From Aurantiacibacter rhizosphaerae (GTDB taxonomy: Bacteria > Pseudomonadota > Alphaproteobacteria > Sphingomonadales > Sphingomonadaceae), in assembly GCF_009807005.1 (NCBI RefSeq), contig NZ_WUBR01000003.1, forward strand, positions 1 through 64,000: a stretch of DNA of 64,000 nucleotides, in the 5' to 3' direction. This document shows, piece after piece, positions 52,022 through 62,050 of the stretch; within the stretch, counting starts at the first letter, position 1; each line of letters begins with the position of its first letter. Below the pieces are notes generated by a model. That model made no database searches, had not been told where the DNA came from, and was given only the letters and a program-made list of their open reading frames with translations. Both the position numbers and the translations under genes were made by a program.

Positions 52022-52903
52022 ATGGGGGGCCGAGTAATTCCAAACGAAGACGCCTGTAACGGAACAGTGCGGGTAACAGCTTATGAGCTGTCTCCCGCTC
52101 TACAGCCGTTCTTCAGCGCGCTTTACAACTTCGATGTCCATACTGACGGATCATCAATTGTTCGCGATTGTCATTACCCGGATTGGGCAGGCCTTCATTT
52201 TCGCGCACACGGCCTTCCGCAACTGGTGTCTATCGGTGACGCTCCGACAGAGGAGAACACACCCTTCGCGGCTAATGGCCCCACCAGCCAATCGTTAAGG
52301 GTAGGCTTTCGCACCTCCCAAACATGGAGCGTCGGGCTGAGCCCGGTGGGCTGGGCACGATATGCAAACGGCCCGGCGAGCGCGATCGCCAACAGCATCG
52401 TGGATGCATCAACCCATCCGGCGTTCAAGATCTTCACCGCCATTCCAGAGATCATCGCCGCGACGCCGGATGATGCGGATGCCGTTGTCCGCCAGATTGA
52501 CACGTTTCTGTGCCAGATCGATTCTCCACGCAGCCCGCATGAAGAAAAGGTGATCGCCATGCACGAGGCGCTGCGCGATCCATCCGTCGGCGATGTCGAA
52601 ACCCTTTCGGAGCGTGTCGGCATCAGCCGCCGCACGCTGGAAAGGCTGGCGTCGCGTTTCTTCGGCTTTCCTCCCAAAACCCTGCTGCGCCGCCAGCGTT
52701 TCCTGCGCAGCCTAGGCAAGTTCACGATCGAACCGGGGCGCAGCTGGAGCGCATCGCTGGATGGCCACTATGTCGACCAGGCGCATTTCGTGCGTGAATT
52801 TCGCGCGTTCATGGAAATGACGCCCAGCGAATATGCACAGATGCCGCATCCGGTTCTTGGCAACATCTTCACCAAGCGATTGACGGAGCAGGGCGCGCAT
52901 TAG
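52022..52903 (+). CDS. AraC-family transcriptional regulator
   Basis: A 293-aa regulator. The C-terminal third has the AraC double helix-turn-helix: VETLSERVGISRRTLERLASRFFGFPPKTLLRRQRFLRSL (about 196-236) and HYVDQAHFVREFRAFMEMTPSEY (about 252-274). The N-terminal part is a DUF6597-like sensing domain of unknown ligand. The start is uncertain: TTG 51986 gives 12 more residues. It lies between rplT and pheS, interrupting the usual rpmI-rplT-pheST order. Confidence 0.82.
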   Translation: MGGRVIPNEDACNGTVRVTAYELSPALQPFFSALYNFDVHTDGSSIVRDCHYPDWAGLHFRAHGLPQLVSIGDAPTEENTPFAANGPTSQSLRVGFRTSQTWSVGLSPVGWARYANGPASAIANSIVDASTHPAFKIFTAIPEIIAATPDDADAVVRQIDTFLCQIDSPRSPHEEKVIAMHEALRDPSVGDVETLSERVGISRRTLERLASRFFGFPPKTLLRRQRFLRSLGKFTIEPGRSWSASLDGHYVDQAHFVREFRAFMEMTPSEYAQMPHPVLGNIFTKRLTEQGAH

Positions 52904-53009
52904 GGGCGGGCGGCCCGGGCGCTGAGAGAATTAGGGCTTGGGCGCGGGCGGCAGGGCGGCTAACAGGCGCGGCCTGTCGTCAAACAAATCGAAGTACCGC
53001 AAAGCACCC

Positions 53010-54110
53010 ATGTCCGACCACGATCAAACAGGCCAAGAGGCCCAGTCCCGCATTTCCGCTGCTGAAGACTTAAGCGCGCTGGAGGCCTTGCGCGTCGAAT
53101 ATCTCGGCAAGCAGGGCAGCATTTCCGGCTTGCTGAAGACGCTGGGCAAGATGACCCCGGAGGAACGGCAGGAGAAGGCTCCGGCGATCCAGGCGCTGCG
53201 CCAGTCGGTGACGGACGCCATCACCGCGCGCAAGGCAGAGCTGGAAGCCGCCGAACTCGAAGCGCGGCTGGCAACGGAGACGCTGGATCTCACCCTGCCT
53301 GCTCCCCAGGCACCGCAGGGCAGCGTGCACCCGGTAAGCCAGGTGATGGACGAGCTGGCAGAGATTTTCGCCGACCTTGGCTTTGCCGTGGCTACCGGAC
53401 CGGAGATCGAGGACGACTGGTACAATTTCACCGCGCTCAACATGCCCGAAAGCCATCCGGCGCGCGCGATGCACGATACCTTCTATTTCCCCGACACCGC
53501 GCCCAAGGGTGGCAAGATGCTGCTGCGCACGCACACCAGCCCCGTGCAGGTGCGCACCATGCTGGCCGAAGGTGCGCCGCTTCGCATCATCGCGCCGGGC
53601 CGCGTGTATCGCAGTGACAGCGATGCCACCCACACGCCGATGTTCCACCAGATCGAAGGGCTGGTAATCGACAAGGGCATTCACCTTGGCCACCTGAAAT
53701 GGACGCTGGAAACCTTCCTCAAGGCCTTCTTCGAGACAGAGGATATCGTCCTGCGCCTTCGCCCCAGCTATTTCCCCTTCACCGAACCCAGCGTGGAGGT
53801 GGACGTCGGCTTCGCGATCGAAAACGGCAAACGCATCCTGGGCGGCAGCGGCGATGAAGCCGGCCACGGCTGGATGGAACTGCTCGGCAGCGGCATGGTG
53901 AACCGCCGCGTGATCGAAATGAGCGGCCTTGATCCCGACGAATGGCAGGGCTTTGCCTTTGGCGTGGGCGTGGATCGGCTGGCCATGCTGAAATACGGCA
54001 TGGACGATCTGCGCGCCTTCTTCGATGGCGATACGCGCTGGCTGAACCATTACGGCTTCAGCCCGTTCGACCAGCCCACCCTTTCCGCCGGTGTAGGAGC
54101 GCGGTCATGA
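53010..54110 (+). CDS. pheS: Phenylalanyl-tRNA synthetase subunit alpha
   Basis: PheS (366 aa), catalytic subunit of the (alpha-beta)2 enzyme. N-terminal coiled-coil arm (about 1-100) with [15 protein letters not shown]; class-II motifs [43 protein letters not shown] (motif 2) and [17 protein letters not shown] (motif 3). The upstream frame to 52938 is GC-rich noncoding. Overlaps pheT by 4 nt. Confidence 0.97.
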   Translation: MSDHDQTGQEAQSRISAAEDLSALEALRVEYLGKQGSISGLLKTLGKMTPEERQEKAPAIQALRQSVTDAITARKAELEAAELEARLATETLDLTLPAPQAPQGSVHPVSQVMDELAEIFADLGFAVATGPEIEDDWYNFTALNMPESHPARAMHDTFYFPDTAPKGGKMLLRTHTSPVQVRTMLAEGAPLRIIAPGRVYRSDSDATHTPMFHQIEGLVIDKGIHLGHLKWTLETFLKAFFETEDIVLRLRPSYFPFTEPSVEVDVGFAIENGKRILGGSGDEAGHGWMELLGSGMVNRRVIEMSGLDPDEWQGFAFGVGVDRLAMLKYGMDDLRAFFDGDTRWLNHYGFSPFDQPTLSAGVGARS

Positions 54111-56497
54111 AGTTCTCGCTCGAATGGCTCACCTATTTCCTCGAAACTGATGCGAGCACCGCTGAAATCGCCGCCAAGCTGAATGCGATCGGCATCGAGG
54201 TGGAGGATATCGAGGACCCGGCAGAGAAGCTGGAAGGCTTCCGCGTGGCCGAGGTTCTTACCGCCAAGCCGCATCCCGATGCGGACCGGTTGCAGGTGCT
54301 TTCCGTCAACACGGGGGAGGGCGATCCGCTGCAAGTCGTCTGCGGCGCGCCCAATGCGCGTGCCGGGATGAAGGGCGTGCTGGGCCTTCCGGGTGCAGAG
54401 GTGCCCGCAAACGGCATGAAGCTGCGCAAGTCCGAGATCCGCGGCGTCGAATCCAATGGCATGATGTGCTCCGTGCGTGAGCTTGAGCTGGGCGAGGAGC
54501 ACGACGGCATCATCGAATTGCCCGCCGATGCGCCCGTAGGAACAAGCTTTGCCGAATATCACGGTGCCTCGCCCGTGTTCGACGTGGCGATCACGCCGAA
54601 CCGGCCCGATTGCATGGGCGTTTACGGCATTGCCCGCGATCTGGCGGCGGCCGGCATGGGCACGCTGAAACCGCTGCGCGAGCATGACATTGCCGCCAGC
54701 TTCGCCTGTCCGGTGGAAATCCGCACGGACGATGCCGAGGGCTGCCCCGCTTTCTATGGCCGCGTCGTCAAGGGTGTGACCAATGGCGCAAGCCCCGAAT
54801 GGATGCAGAAGCGCCTCCTCTCGGCGGGCCAGCGCCCGATCAGCGCGTTGGTGGACATCACCAATTACATGATGCTGGCCTTCGGTCGTCCGGCGCACGT
54901 CTATGACCTGAACAAGCTTTCCGGGCCGGTCGTCGCCCGCCGCGCGCGCGATGGCGAGAAGGTGCTGGCGCTGAACGAGAAGACCTACACGCTCGATCCC
55001 AGCATGACCGTGATCGCCGATGACAGTGGCGTGCACGATATCGCCGGGATCATGGGCGGCGAGGAAAGCTCCGTGCAGCCGGAAACCACCGATGTGCTGC
55101 TGGAAATCGCCTATTTCGATCCGGAAGCCATCGGCGTGACGGGCCGCAAGCTGGGCCTTGCCACCGATGCGCGCACCCGGTTCGAGCGCGGCGTGGACCC
55201 TGCCTGGCTGGACGAGGGGCTGGAAAGCCTCACCAGCCTGATTCAGCGGTTCTGCGGCGGAGAGGCGAGCGAGATCGTTCGCGCCGGAACGCCGCCGACC
55301 GATCCGAAGGTCATTGCTTTTGATCCTGCACTCACCGCGCGGCTTGGCGGTGTGGAGGTGCCCGAAGCCGAGCAGAAGCGCATTCTGGAAGCGCTGGGTT
55401 TCTCGGTTGGCTCTGACTGGCAGGTCACCTGCCCGCTGCGCCGCCACGATATCGAGGGCGCTGCCGATCTGGTTGAAGAAGTCGTGCGCATCCATGGCCT
55501 CGGCAATGTGGAAAGCGTCGCGCTGCCGCGTGCTGACGGCGTTGCCCGCCCCACCGCCACGCCGATGCAGGCGCTGGAACGTCGCCTCCGCCGTGCTGCT
55601 GCGGCGCGCGGGCTGAATGAGGCGGTGACGTGGTCCTTCCTGCCTACGGCCCAGGCCGAACATTTTGCTGATGGCGATGCGCTGTGGGTACTGGACAACC
55701 CCATCAGTGAGGACATGAAGGCCATGCGTCCGTCGCTGATCCCCGGCCTGCTGAGCGCGGCGAAGCGCAATGCCGACAGGTGCGCTGCGGGATCGCGATT
55801 GTTCGAGATCGGCCGCCGCTATTTGCGCGCCGAGGATGGCTCCAGCGATGAGCGGTCCACCCTTGCCGTACTGTTGTCGGGCGAAAAGACACTGCGCGGC
55901 TGGTCTACCGGCAAGGCTGCGCCGTTCGATGCGTTCGACGGCAAGGCCGAGGCCGAGGCGCTGCTTGCCGATGCCGGTGCGCCTGTAGAAAAGCTGATGG
56001 TGTTTGGCGAAGCGGGCGGCCAGTTCCACCCCGGCCAGTCTGCCACTTTGCGGCTTGGCCCCAAGAACATACTCGCCCGCTTTGGCGCGCTGCATCCGGC
56101 GACGCTGGATGCCTTCGATATCGATGGAACGGTGATCGCCGTGGAAATCTATCTCGACGCCATTCCCGCAAAGAAGGGCAAGAGCGGTTTCGAAAAACCC
56201 GCCTACGCGCCGCCCGCATTGCAATCGGTGGAGCGCGACTTCGCTTTCCTGGTGCCGCAGGATCTTGCGGCCGGTGATCTGCTGCGCGCGGTGAAGGGTG
56301 CGGACAAGGCCAACATCGTCGATGCCCGCGTGTTTGACGTGTTTGCCGGTCAGGGCGTGCCCGAAGGCAAGAAGAGCGTGGCCATCGAAGTCACGCTCCA
56401 GCCGGGCGAGAAGAGCTACAAGGACGAAGAACTGAAAGCGATCAGCGACAAGGTGGTGGCCGCGGCTGCAAAGCAGGGAGCGGAACTGCGGGGCTAG
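54107..56497 (+). CDS. pheT: Phenylalanyl-tRNA synthetase subunit beta
   Basis: PheT (796 aa) carries the tRNA-binding and editing functions. An N-terminal tRNA-binding (EMAP-type) domain (about 38-150; [20 protein letters not shown]), B3/B4 editing domain (about 210-380; [14 protein letters not shown]), B5 domain, a catalytic-like core and a C-terminal FDX-ACB anticodon-binding domain (about 700-794; [22 protein letters not shown]). The ATG overlaps the pheS stop (ATGA). Confidence 0.97.
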   Translation: MKFSLEWLTYFLETDASTAEIAAKLNAIGIEVEDIEDPAEKLEGFRVAEVLTAKPHPDADRLQVLSVNTGEGDPLQVVCGAPNARAGMKGVLGLPGAEVPANGMKLRKSEIRGVESNGMMCSVRELELGEEHDGIIELPADAPVGTSFAEYHGASPVFDVAITPNRPDCMGVYGIARDLAAAGMGTLKPLREHDIAASFACPVEIRTDDAEGCPAFYGRVVKGVTNGASPEWMQKRLLSAGQRPISALVDITNYMMLAFGRPAHVYDLNKLSGPVVARRARDGEKVLALNEKTYTLDPSMTVIADDSGVHDIAGIMGGEESSVQPETTDVLLEIAYFDPEAIGVTGRKLGLATDARTRFERGVDPAWLDEGLESLTSLIQRFCGGEASEIVRAGTPPTDPKVIAFDPALTARLGGVEVPEAEQKRILEALGFSVGSDWQVTCPLRRHDIEGAADLVEEVVRIHGLGNVESVALPRADGVARPTATPMQALERRLRRAAAARGLNEAVTWSFLPTAQAEHFADGDALWVLDNPISEDMKAMRPSLIPGLLSAAKRNADRCAAGSRLFEIGRRYLRAEDGSSDERSTLAVLLSGEKTLRGWSTGKAAPFDAFDGKAEAEALLADAGAPVEKLMVFGEAGGQFHPGQSATLRLGPKNILARFGALHPATLDAFDIDGTVIAVEIYLDAIPAKKGKSGFEKPAYAPPALQSVERDFAFLVPQDLAAGDLLRAVKGADKANIVDARVFDVFAGQGVPEGKKSVAIEVTLQPGEKSYKDEELKAISDKVVAAAAKQGAELRG

Positions 56498-56536
56498 CGC
56501 AGCCTTGCAATCCATTTTGGCGCGCTGGCGGGTAGC

Positions 56537-57271
56537 CTAATAACCGACGCCCCAGTCGTCCGCGCTGCTGCCGGTTTCGTCGCCCCAGCCGCTGACTGCA
56601 CTGGGCGCGGCGTAGGAGCCTTGTTCGCTGCGTGACCATTCATCGGCGGCACGGTTTGCGCTTTCAACCTCTGAGGCAGCGTCCGGCATTGCGCCGATCA
56701 TGGCGTTGGCAGCCGGGTTCATCGCCAGCATGTTGAACGGCCGTTTCTCGATCGCCGCGGCAACATGCTCGTCCGCCACCAGCGCCAGCAAGGATACAGC
56801 GTAGCCCTGCTTCTTCATCGCCTCCACGGCGCGCTCGGCATTCTCGCCTTGCGGCGGCTCGATCTCGGTATCGACGAGTGAACCCGTGCCGTCCGCCTCC
56901 ACGGTGGTGACGAAGCGCATCAGTTCATTGTGGTTTTCGTCAAGCAAGGCGGTGACGATTGTGTTGTCGTCTGGCGTGGTGACGCGGGAGCCCATCACAT
57001 AGCTGCCCAGCACGTGAAGAGGCACGCTCGCCTGCTTCAGCGACGCCCGCACCTGATCTGGTGGCTGCTCGAAATGCTTGCCGCCGCCGCTCCAGCCCAT
57101 CCACAGGATACTGGCCAGGAACGGCACAAACATCATCAGTAGGCGTATTTTGAAGAAACCCCAGGCCAAAACGATAGCTCCCCAGCCGTAACGGCGAAGA
57201 GCATCCCGCCGATTTGCTAAATTGTGGTAAAACGGCAGAAAATCGTGTGGCCACGGGCGGGAAAGGCCCAT
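56537..57271 (-). CDS. Hypothetical membrane protein
   Basis: A 244-aa protein with one or two hydrophobic segments near the N-terminus (about 26-60; GAIVLAWGFFKIRLLMMFVPFLASILWMGW), a soluble middle containing TPDDNTIVTALLDENHNELMRFVTTVEADGTGSLVDTEI, and a low-complexity Ser/Ala/Gly-rich C-terminus ending GWGDETGSSADDWGVGY. No family recognised. Start uncertain: the ATG at 57271 avoids overlap with the divergent prfC. Converges with pheT, 39 nt away. Confidence 0.6.
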   Translation of the reverse strand: MGLSRPWPHDFLPFYHNLANRRDALRRYGWGAIVLAWGFFKIRLLMMFVPFLASILWMGWSGGGKHFEQPPDQVRASLKQASVPLHVLGSYVMGSRVTTPDDNTIVTALLDENHNELMRFVTTVEADGTGSLVDTEIEPPQGENAERAVEAMKKQGYAVSLLALVADEHVAAAIEKRPFNMLAMNPAANAMIGAMPDAASEVESANRAADEWSRSEQGSYAAPSAVSGWGDETGSSADDWGVGY

Positions 57272-57326
57272 TTGCACAACGCCCGAGTGGACGGCAACTG
57301 ATAGCGGCGCTATCTGCGCGCCTCCC

Positions 57327-58862
57327 ATGACTTCCAATCGCCGCACCTTCGCCATCATTTCGCACCCTGACGCGGGCAAGACCACGCTGACGGAAAAGCT
57401 GTTGCTGCAAGGCGGGGCTATCCATCAGGCGGGCCTGGTAAAGGCGCGCGGGCAGGCGCGGCGTGCCCGGTCCGACTGGATGAAGATCGAGCAGCAGCGC
57501 GGCATTTCCGTCACCTCCAGCGTGATGACGTTCGAAAAGGACTATGATGGTGAGACGATCACCTTCAACCTGCTCGATACGCCGGGGCATGAGGATTTCT
57601 CCGAAGATACCTATCGCACGCTGACCGCGGTGGATTCCGCCATCATGGTGATCGATGCTGCCAAGGGTATCGAGCCGCAGACGCGCAAGCTGTTCGAAGT
57701 GTGCCGTCTGCGATCCGTGCCGATCATCACCTTCGTCAACAAGGTGGACCGCGAAGGCCGCGACCCGTTCGAGACGCTGGACGAAGTGGCCGATATGCTG
57801 GCGCTGGATGTCAGCCCGCAGATGTGGCCCATCGGCATGGGCGGCCTGTTCGAAGGCCTGCTTGATTTCCGCACCGGCGAAGTGGCCCGGCCCGAAGGCG
57901 GTTCGAGCGAATATCTGGGCAAGCGCGATGTCGATGCGGAGATCCCGGAGAATTTCGAGGAAGAATACCAGCTGGCACAGGCAGGCTATCCAGAGTTTGA
58001 CCTGGAAGCCTATCGCAATGGCGATCTGACGCCGGTCTATTTCGGATCGGCCCTGAAGAATTTCGGTGTGGAGGAGCTGATCGATGCCATCGCGCGCCTC
58101 GCCCCGCCGCCGCGCCCGCAGCCGGCCGGGGATGAACTGATCGAGCCGAGCCTTGACGAGGTGACAGGCTTCATCTTCAAGGTGCAGGCCAACATGGACC
58201 CGAACCACCGCGACCGCATCGCCTTCATGCGGCAGGTTTCGGGCACCTTCAAACGCGGCATGAAGCTGACGCCAAGCGGCCTTGGCAAACCTATTGCCGT
58301 GCATTCGCCCATCCTGTTCTTCGCGCAGGACCGCGAGATTGCTGACACCGCAGAGCCGGGCGACATCATCGGCATTCCGAACCACGGTACATTGCGCGTG
58401 GGCGATACGCTGAGCGAAAAGAACGAGATCCGTTTCACCGGCCTGCCAAACTTCGCGCCGGAAATCCTGCGCCGCGTGCAGTTGAAGGATCCCACCAAGA
58501 CCAAGCAATTGCGAAAGGCGCTGGACGATCTTTCCGAAGAGGGCGTGATTCAGGTCTTCTATCCCGAAATCGGCGGCAGCAGCATCGTGGGCGTCGTCGG
58601 CCAGTTGCAGCTGGACGTGCTGGTTTCGCGCCTCTCCGCAGAATACAAGGTGGAGGCAGGGCTTGAGGCATCGCCCTTCGCCACCGCCCGCTGGCTGAAG
58701 GGCAGCGATGCGGCGCTGCGCGATTTCGAGAAGTTCAACCAGGGCAATCTGGCGCGGGACCGGGACAATGATCTTGTGTTCATGGCGAAAAGCGCGTGGG
58801 ACGTGGGCTATCAGGAAGAGAAAAATCCCGACCTGAAGTTCTCCGCCACCAAGGAGCGGTGA
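57327..58862 (+). CDS. prfC: Peptide chain release factor 3
   Basis: RF3 (511 aa), a translational GTPase that removes RF1/RF2 from ribosomes after termination. G1 HPDAGKTTLTEKLL (13-26), G2 region with QQRGISVTSSVM, G3 DTPGHEDFSEDTYRTL, G4 NKVDREGRDP; then domain 2 and an RF3 C-terminal domain (VVGQLQLDVLVSRLSAEYKVE). Length matches the family. The divergent membrane-protein gene lies 55 nt upstream. Confidence 0.97.
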   Translation: MTSNRRTFAIISHPDAGKTTLTEKLLLQGGAIHQAGLVKARGQARRARSDWMKIEQQRGISVTSSVMTFEKDYDGETITFNLLDTPGHEDFSEDTYRTLTAVDSAIMVIDAAKGIEPQTRKLFEVCRLRSVPIITFVNKVDREGRDPFETLDEVADMLALDVSPQMWPIGMGGLFEGLLDFRTGEVARPEGGSSEYLGKRDVDAEIPENFEEEYQLAQAGYPEFDLEAYRNGDLTPVYFGSALKNFGVEELIDAIARLAPPPRPQPAGDELIEPSLDEVTGFIFKVQANMDPNHRDRIAFMRQVSGTFKRGMKLTPSGLGKPIAVHSPILFFAQDREIADTAEPGDIIGIPNHGTLRVGDTLSEKNEIRFTGLPNFAPEILRRVQLKDPTKTKQLRKALDDLSEEGVIQVFYPEIGGSSIVGVVGQLQLDVLVSRLSAEYKVEAGLEASPFATARWLKGSDAALRDFEKFNQGNLARDRDNDLVFMAKSAWDVGYQEEKNPDLKFSATKER

Positions 58863-58893
58863 CACGCGCCGCGTTCGAGCGTAGTCTTTGGCG

Positions 58894-59466
58894 ATGGAAT
58901 TTTTCGACGCCCTGAACTTCAAGCATGTCGAGATGATCGAATCGCAGCCGGTCTTCTTCGTCGCCACCGCCGCCGATGACGCGCGCATCAATCTTTCGCC
59001 CAAGGGCCTGCAGGACACTTTCCGCGTCATCTCTCCCACGCGCGTCGCCTATCTGGATCTTGGCGGCTCCGGCAACGAGACGAACGCGCACCTGCTGGCC
59101 GATGGCCGCATCACCGTGATGTTCTGCAATTTTCAGCAGCCCGCACTGATCCTGCGCATCTATGGCACGGGCAAGCCGGTACTGCCGTGGGAAAGCGGGT
59201 GGGACGAGATTTCGCAGCACTTCACTATGCTTCCCGGCACGCGGCAGATCTTCGATATCGCGGTGGAAAGCGTGCAGACATCATGCGGCTGGGGCGTTCC
59301 GATCATGGAGCATGACCGCGAGCGCAAAACGCTGATCAAGGCGCATAGCAATGCCGATCCGCAGGAATGGGCAGGCAAGCACAAGCGCCGCCGGGAAAGC
59401 ATAGACGGGCTGCCAACGCGCACCACCGATCGCTATATCGCCGGTGAAACACCGACAGACAGCTGA
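58894..59466 (+). CDS. Pyridoxamine 5'-phosphate oxidase-fold protein
   Basis: A 190-aa FMN-binding split-barrel protein: QPVFFVATAADDARINLSPKGLQDTFRV, VAYLDLGGSGNETNAHL and ITVMFCNFQQPALILRIYGTGKPV are the usual motifs of the PNPOx-like family with the conserved Asn-rich flavin region. It is not PdxH itself, lacking the C-terminal PdxH signature. A TTG two codons upstream is an alternative start. The ATG of the next gene overlaps its stop by one base. Confidence 0.82.
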   Translation: MEFFDALNFKHVEMIESQPVFFVATAADDARINLSPKGLQDTFRVISPTRVAYLDLGGSGNETNAHLLADGRITVMFCNFQQPALILRIYGTGKPVLPWESGWDEISQHFTMLPGTRQIFDIAVESVQTSCGWGVPIMEHDRERKTLIKAHSNADPQEWAGKHKRRRESIDGLPTRTTDRYIAGETPTDS

Positions 59467-60179
59467 TGCAGCTCACCTTCGCCAGCTACAATATTCACAA
59501 GGGCATCGGCGCGGATCGCCGGCGCGATCCCGATCGCATCCTCTCCGTTATCGAGGAGGTCGATGCCGATATCATCGCGCTGCAGGAAGTGGACGAACGC
59601 TTCGGCTCTCGCCGTGCAGTGCTGGACAAGGATGATATCGCCGCGCTGGGATGGAATGTGGCGGCCCACTCCACCAAGCCTGCCAGCATGGGTTGGCACG
59701 GCAATGCGCTGCTGGTGCGCAGCCATATCAACGTGCTGAAAGTGGATGCCGAAACCCTGCCACGGCTGGAGCCGCGCGGCGCAGTGCGGGTGAAGCTGGA
59801 CACCGGCGGCGGTGAAATCTGCGTTACCTGCATGCATCTGGACCTGTCCGGCCTCAGGCGAAAACGGCAGTTCGCGCATCTTTGCACCAACAGCCGCGCA
59901 CCCGGCCTGCCTGCGGTGATGATGGGTGATTGCAACGAATGGATCCGCCCCATCGGCGAGGAGCGCGGCCTTGCCGCACACTGGCAGATGGTGGAACCCG
60001 GACCCAGCTTTCCCGCGCGCCGACCGCTGCTGGCGCTGGATCGGGTGATGCACACACCGCATTGGGAGATGCTGGGCGCAGAGGTGCATTCCAGCCGCAT
60101 GGCGCGGCAGGCATCCGATCACCTGCCCATAAAGGTAACATTGCGATTGCAGGATGCGCCTAATGTGCACGATTCTTAG
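59466..60179 (+). CDS. Endonuclease/exonuclease/phosphatase family protein
   Basis: A 237-aa DNase I-like fold protein. FASYNIHKGIGADRRRDPDRIL at the start, IIALQEVDERFG (metal-binding Glu), MMGDCNEW (Asp/Asn) and ASRMARQASDHLPIKVTL ending (catalytic His in SDHLP). Members cleave phosphodiesters in nucleic acids, lipids or inositol phosphates; substrate cannot be told. It starts on the last base of the upstream stop (TGATG), so the two genes are translated together. An inverted repeat overlaps the stop. Confidence 0.85.
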   Translation: MQLTFASYNIHKGIGADRRRDPDRILSVIEEVDADIIALQEVDERFGSRRAVLDKDDIAALGWNVAAHSTKPASMGWHGNALLVRSHINVLKVDAETLPRLEPRGAVRVKLDTGGGEICVTCMHLDLSGLRRKRQFAHLCTNSRAPGLPAVMMGDCNEWIRPIGEERGLAAHWQMVEPGPSFPARRPLLALDRVMHTPHWEMLGAEVHSSRMARQASDHLPIKVTLRLQDAPNVHDS

Positions 60180-60196
60180 GCACGCTGCCTGAGAAT
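60172..60196. repeat. Inverted repeat at the end of the EEP-family gene
   Basis: ATTCTTAGGCA (60172-60182) and TGCCTGAGAAT (60186-60196) are 11-nt arms with one G/T wobble and a CGC loop, overlapping the stop codon. There is no T-run, so this may be an attenuated terminator or a protein-binding site upstream of the sigma-54 promoter, about 80 nt away, where an NtrC-type activator would be expected. Confidence 0.55.
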
Positions 60197-60277
60197 TAGG
60201 CGCGGCGCCCGGTTCGGTGGGCAGCATGAACGCCGAATGTTCGCTCAAGTTCCCGAAATATAACCTTTCATCACTTC

Positions 60278-60293
60278 TGGCACGGCTGTTGCA
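60278..60293 (+). promoter_or_regulatory. Sigma-54 (RpoN) promoter of glnB-amtB
   Basis: TGGCACGGCTGTTGCA matches the -24/-12 consensus TGGCACG-N4-TTGC exactly. Transcription should start near 60305, giving a leader of about 35-40 nt before glnB. Sigma-54 promoters need an enhancer-binding activator; NtrC under nitrogen limitation is the expected one for this operon. Confidence 0.9.
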
Positions 60294-60332
60294 TTGCACA
60301 ATCGCGGCCGGGAGCGACCCGGCAAGTCATAG

Positions 60333-60680
<348 letters not shown>

Positions 60681-60697
60681 TCAGGGGGTCAGACACA

Positions 60698-62038
60698 ATG
60701 AAATCTGCACTAATGAAATTTGGCGCTGTCGGTGCGATGGCACTGATGGCCACCAGCCCGGCTCATGCCGCCGCGCCTGCTGTCGATGCTGCGGCAGAGG
60801 CAGTGGGCGGCGGAACGGCCTATATCTTCAACACGCTGCTGTTCCTTATCGGCGGCTTCCTGGTCATGTGGATGGCAGCGGGCTTTGCCATGCTGGAGGC
60901 GGGCCTCGTGCGCGCCAAAAACACCTCCACGCAGTGCCTCAAGAACATCGGCCTCTATTCCATTGCCGGCCTGATGTTCTGGGTAATCGGCTATAACATC
61001 GCCTACCCTGGCGACATGGGCACCGACTGGAACGGCTTTATCGGCGGCTTCAGCGGCGTTTATTCGATGCAGGGCGTTGGCGAGGCTGACACCGGCACGG
61101 GCTATTCCGTTGCTTCCGACTGGTTCTTCCAGATGGTGTTCTGCGCCACCACGGCCTCGATCGTTTCGGGCACGCTGGCCGAACGCATCAAGATCGTGCC
61201 GTTCTTCATCTTCGTCACCATCCTTACCGCCGTGATCTATCCGGTCGTGGTGAGCTGGGAATGGGGCGGCGGCTTCCTTGATACCGACTGGGGCTTCTCC
61301 GACTTTGCAGGTTCCACGCTGGTTCACTCTACCGGCGGCTGGGCTGCCCTGGTTGGCGCGCTGATCCTGGGGCCACGTCTTGGCCGCTATGTGGACGGCA
61401 AGGTGCAGGTCTTCCCCGGCACCAACATCCCGCTGGCAACGCTGGGTACCTTTATCCTGTGGCTCGGCTGGTTCGGCTTCAACGGCGCCTCGCAGCTTGC
61501 GATGGGCACCGTGGGTGACGTGTCCGACGTGTCGAAGATCTTCGTGAACACCAACATGGCTGCCTGTGGCGGCGTGGTGATCGCGATCATCCTGACGCAG
61601 ATCCGTTACAAGAAGGCCGACGTTACCATGGCCATGAACGGCGCGCTGGCCGGCCTCGTGTCGATCACCGCAGAGCCGCTGGCACCCACCGTTGGCCAGT
61701 CGATCCTGATCGGCATGATCGGCGGCGCCATCGTGGTGTTCACCGTTCCGCTGCTCGACAAGCTGAAGATCGACGATGTTGTCGGCGCCATTCCGGTCCA
61801 CCTCGTGGCTGGCATCTGGGGCACGCTGATCGTGGCCTGGACGGGCGATGCCACCTTCGTGGGTCAGCTGGTTGGCGTTCTTGCCACCATGGTCTGGGTC
61901 TCGGTTGTCTCGGCAATCGTCTGGACGGTCCTCAAGGTCACCATTGGTCTGCGCCCATCCGAGGAAATCGAGCTTGCTGGTCTCGATATCCATGAGACCG
62001 GCGTGGAAGCCTATCCGGGGCTCGCCAACCAGGCGTAA
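60698..62038 (+). CDS. amtB: Ammonium transporter
   Basis: Amt (446 aa). A cleavable signal peptide (about 1-26, MATSPAHAAAP) precedes 11 transmembrane helices. The conserved pore histidines are His210 (TLVHSTGGWAALVG) and His368 (IPVHLVAGIWG); FALMLEAGLVRAKN-type start AMLEAGLVRAKN and the DIHETGVEAYPG tail, where PII binds nearby, are typical. The start has an AGGGGG site 10 nt upstream. Ends the sigma-54 transcript before a candidate sRNA and a strong terminator. Confidence 0.96.
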   Translation: MKSALMKFGAVGAMALMATSPAHAAAPAVDAAAEAVGGGTAYIFNTLLFLIGGFLVMWMAAGFAMLEAGLVRAKNTSTQCLKNIGLYSIAGLMFWVIGYNIAYPGDMGTDWNGFIGGFSGVYSMQGVGEADTGTGYSVASDWFFQMVFCATTASIVSGTLAERIKIVPFFIFVTILTAVIYPVVVSWEWGGGFLDTDWGFSDFAGSTLVHSTGGWAALVGALILGPRLGRYVDGKVQVFPGTNIPLATLGTFILWLGWFGFNGASQLAMGTVGDVSDVSKIFVNTNMAACGGVVIAIILTQIRYKKADVTMAMNGALAGLVSITAEPLAPTVGQSILIGMIGGAIVVFTVPLLDKLKIDDVVGAIPVHLVAGIWGTLIVAWTGDATFVGQLVGVLATMVWVSVVSAIVWTVLKVTIGLRPSEEIELAGLDIHETGVEAYPGLANQA

Positions 62039-62050
62039 CCCCACACCGAA

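Noticed and set aside
54050-56515. An 821-codon minus-strand frame opposite pheT
   Set aside because: Shadow of pheT; the product is His/Arg-rich and lacks a coherent domain.
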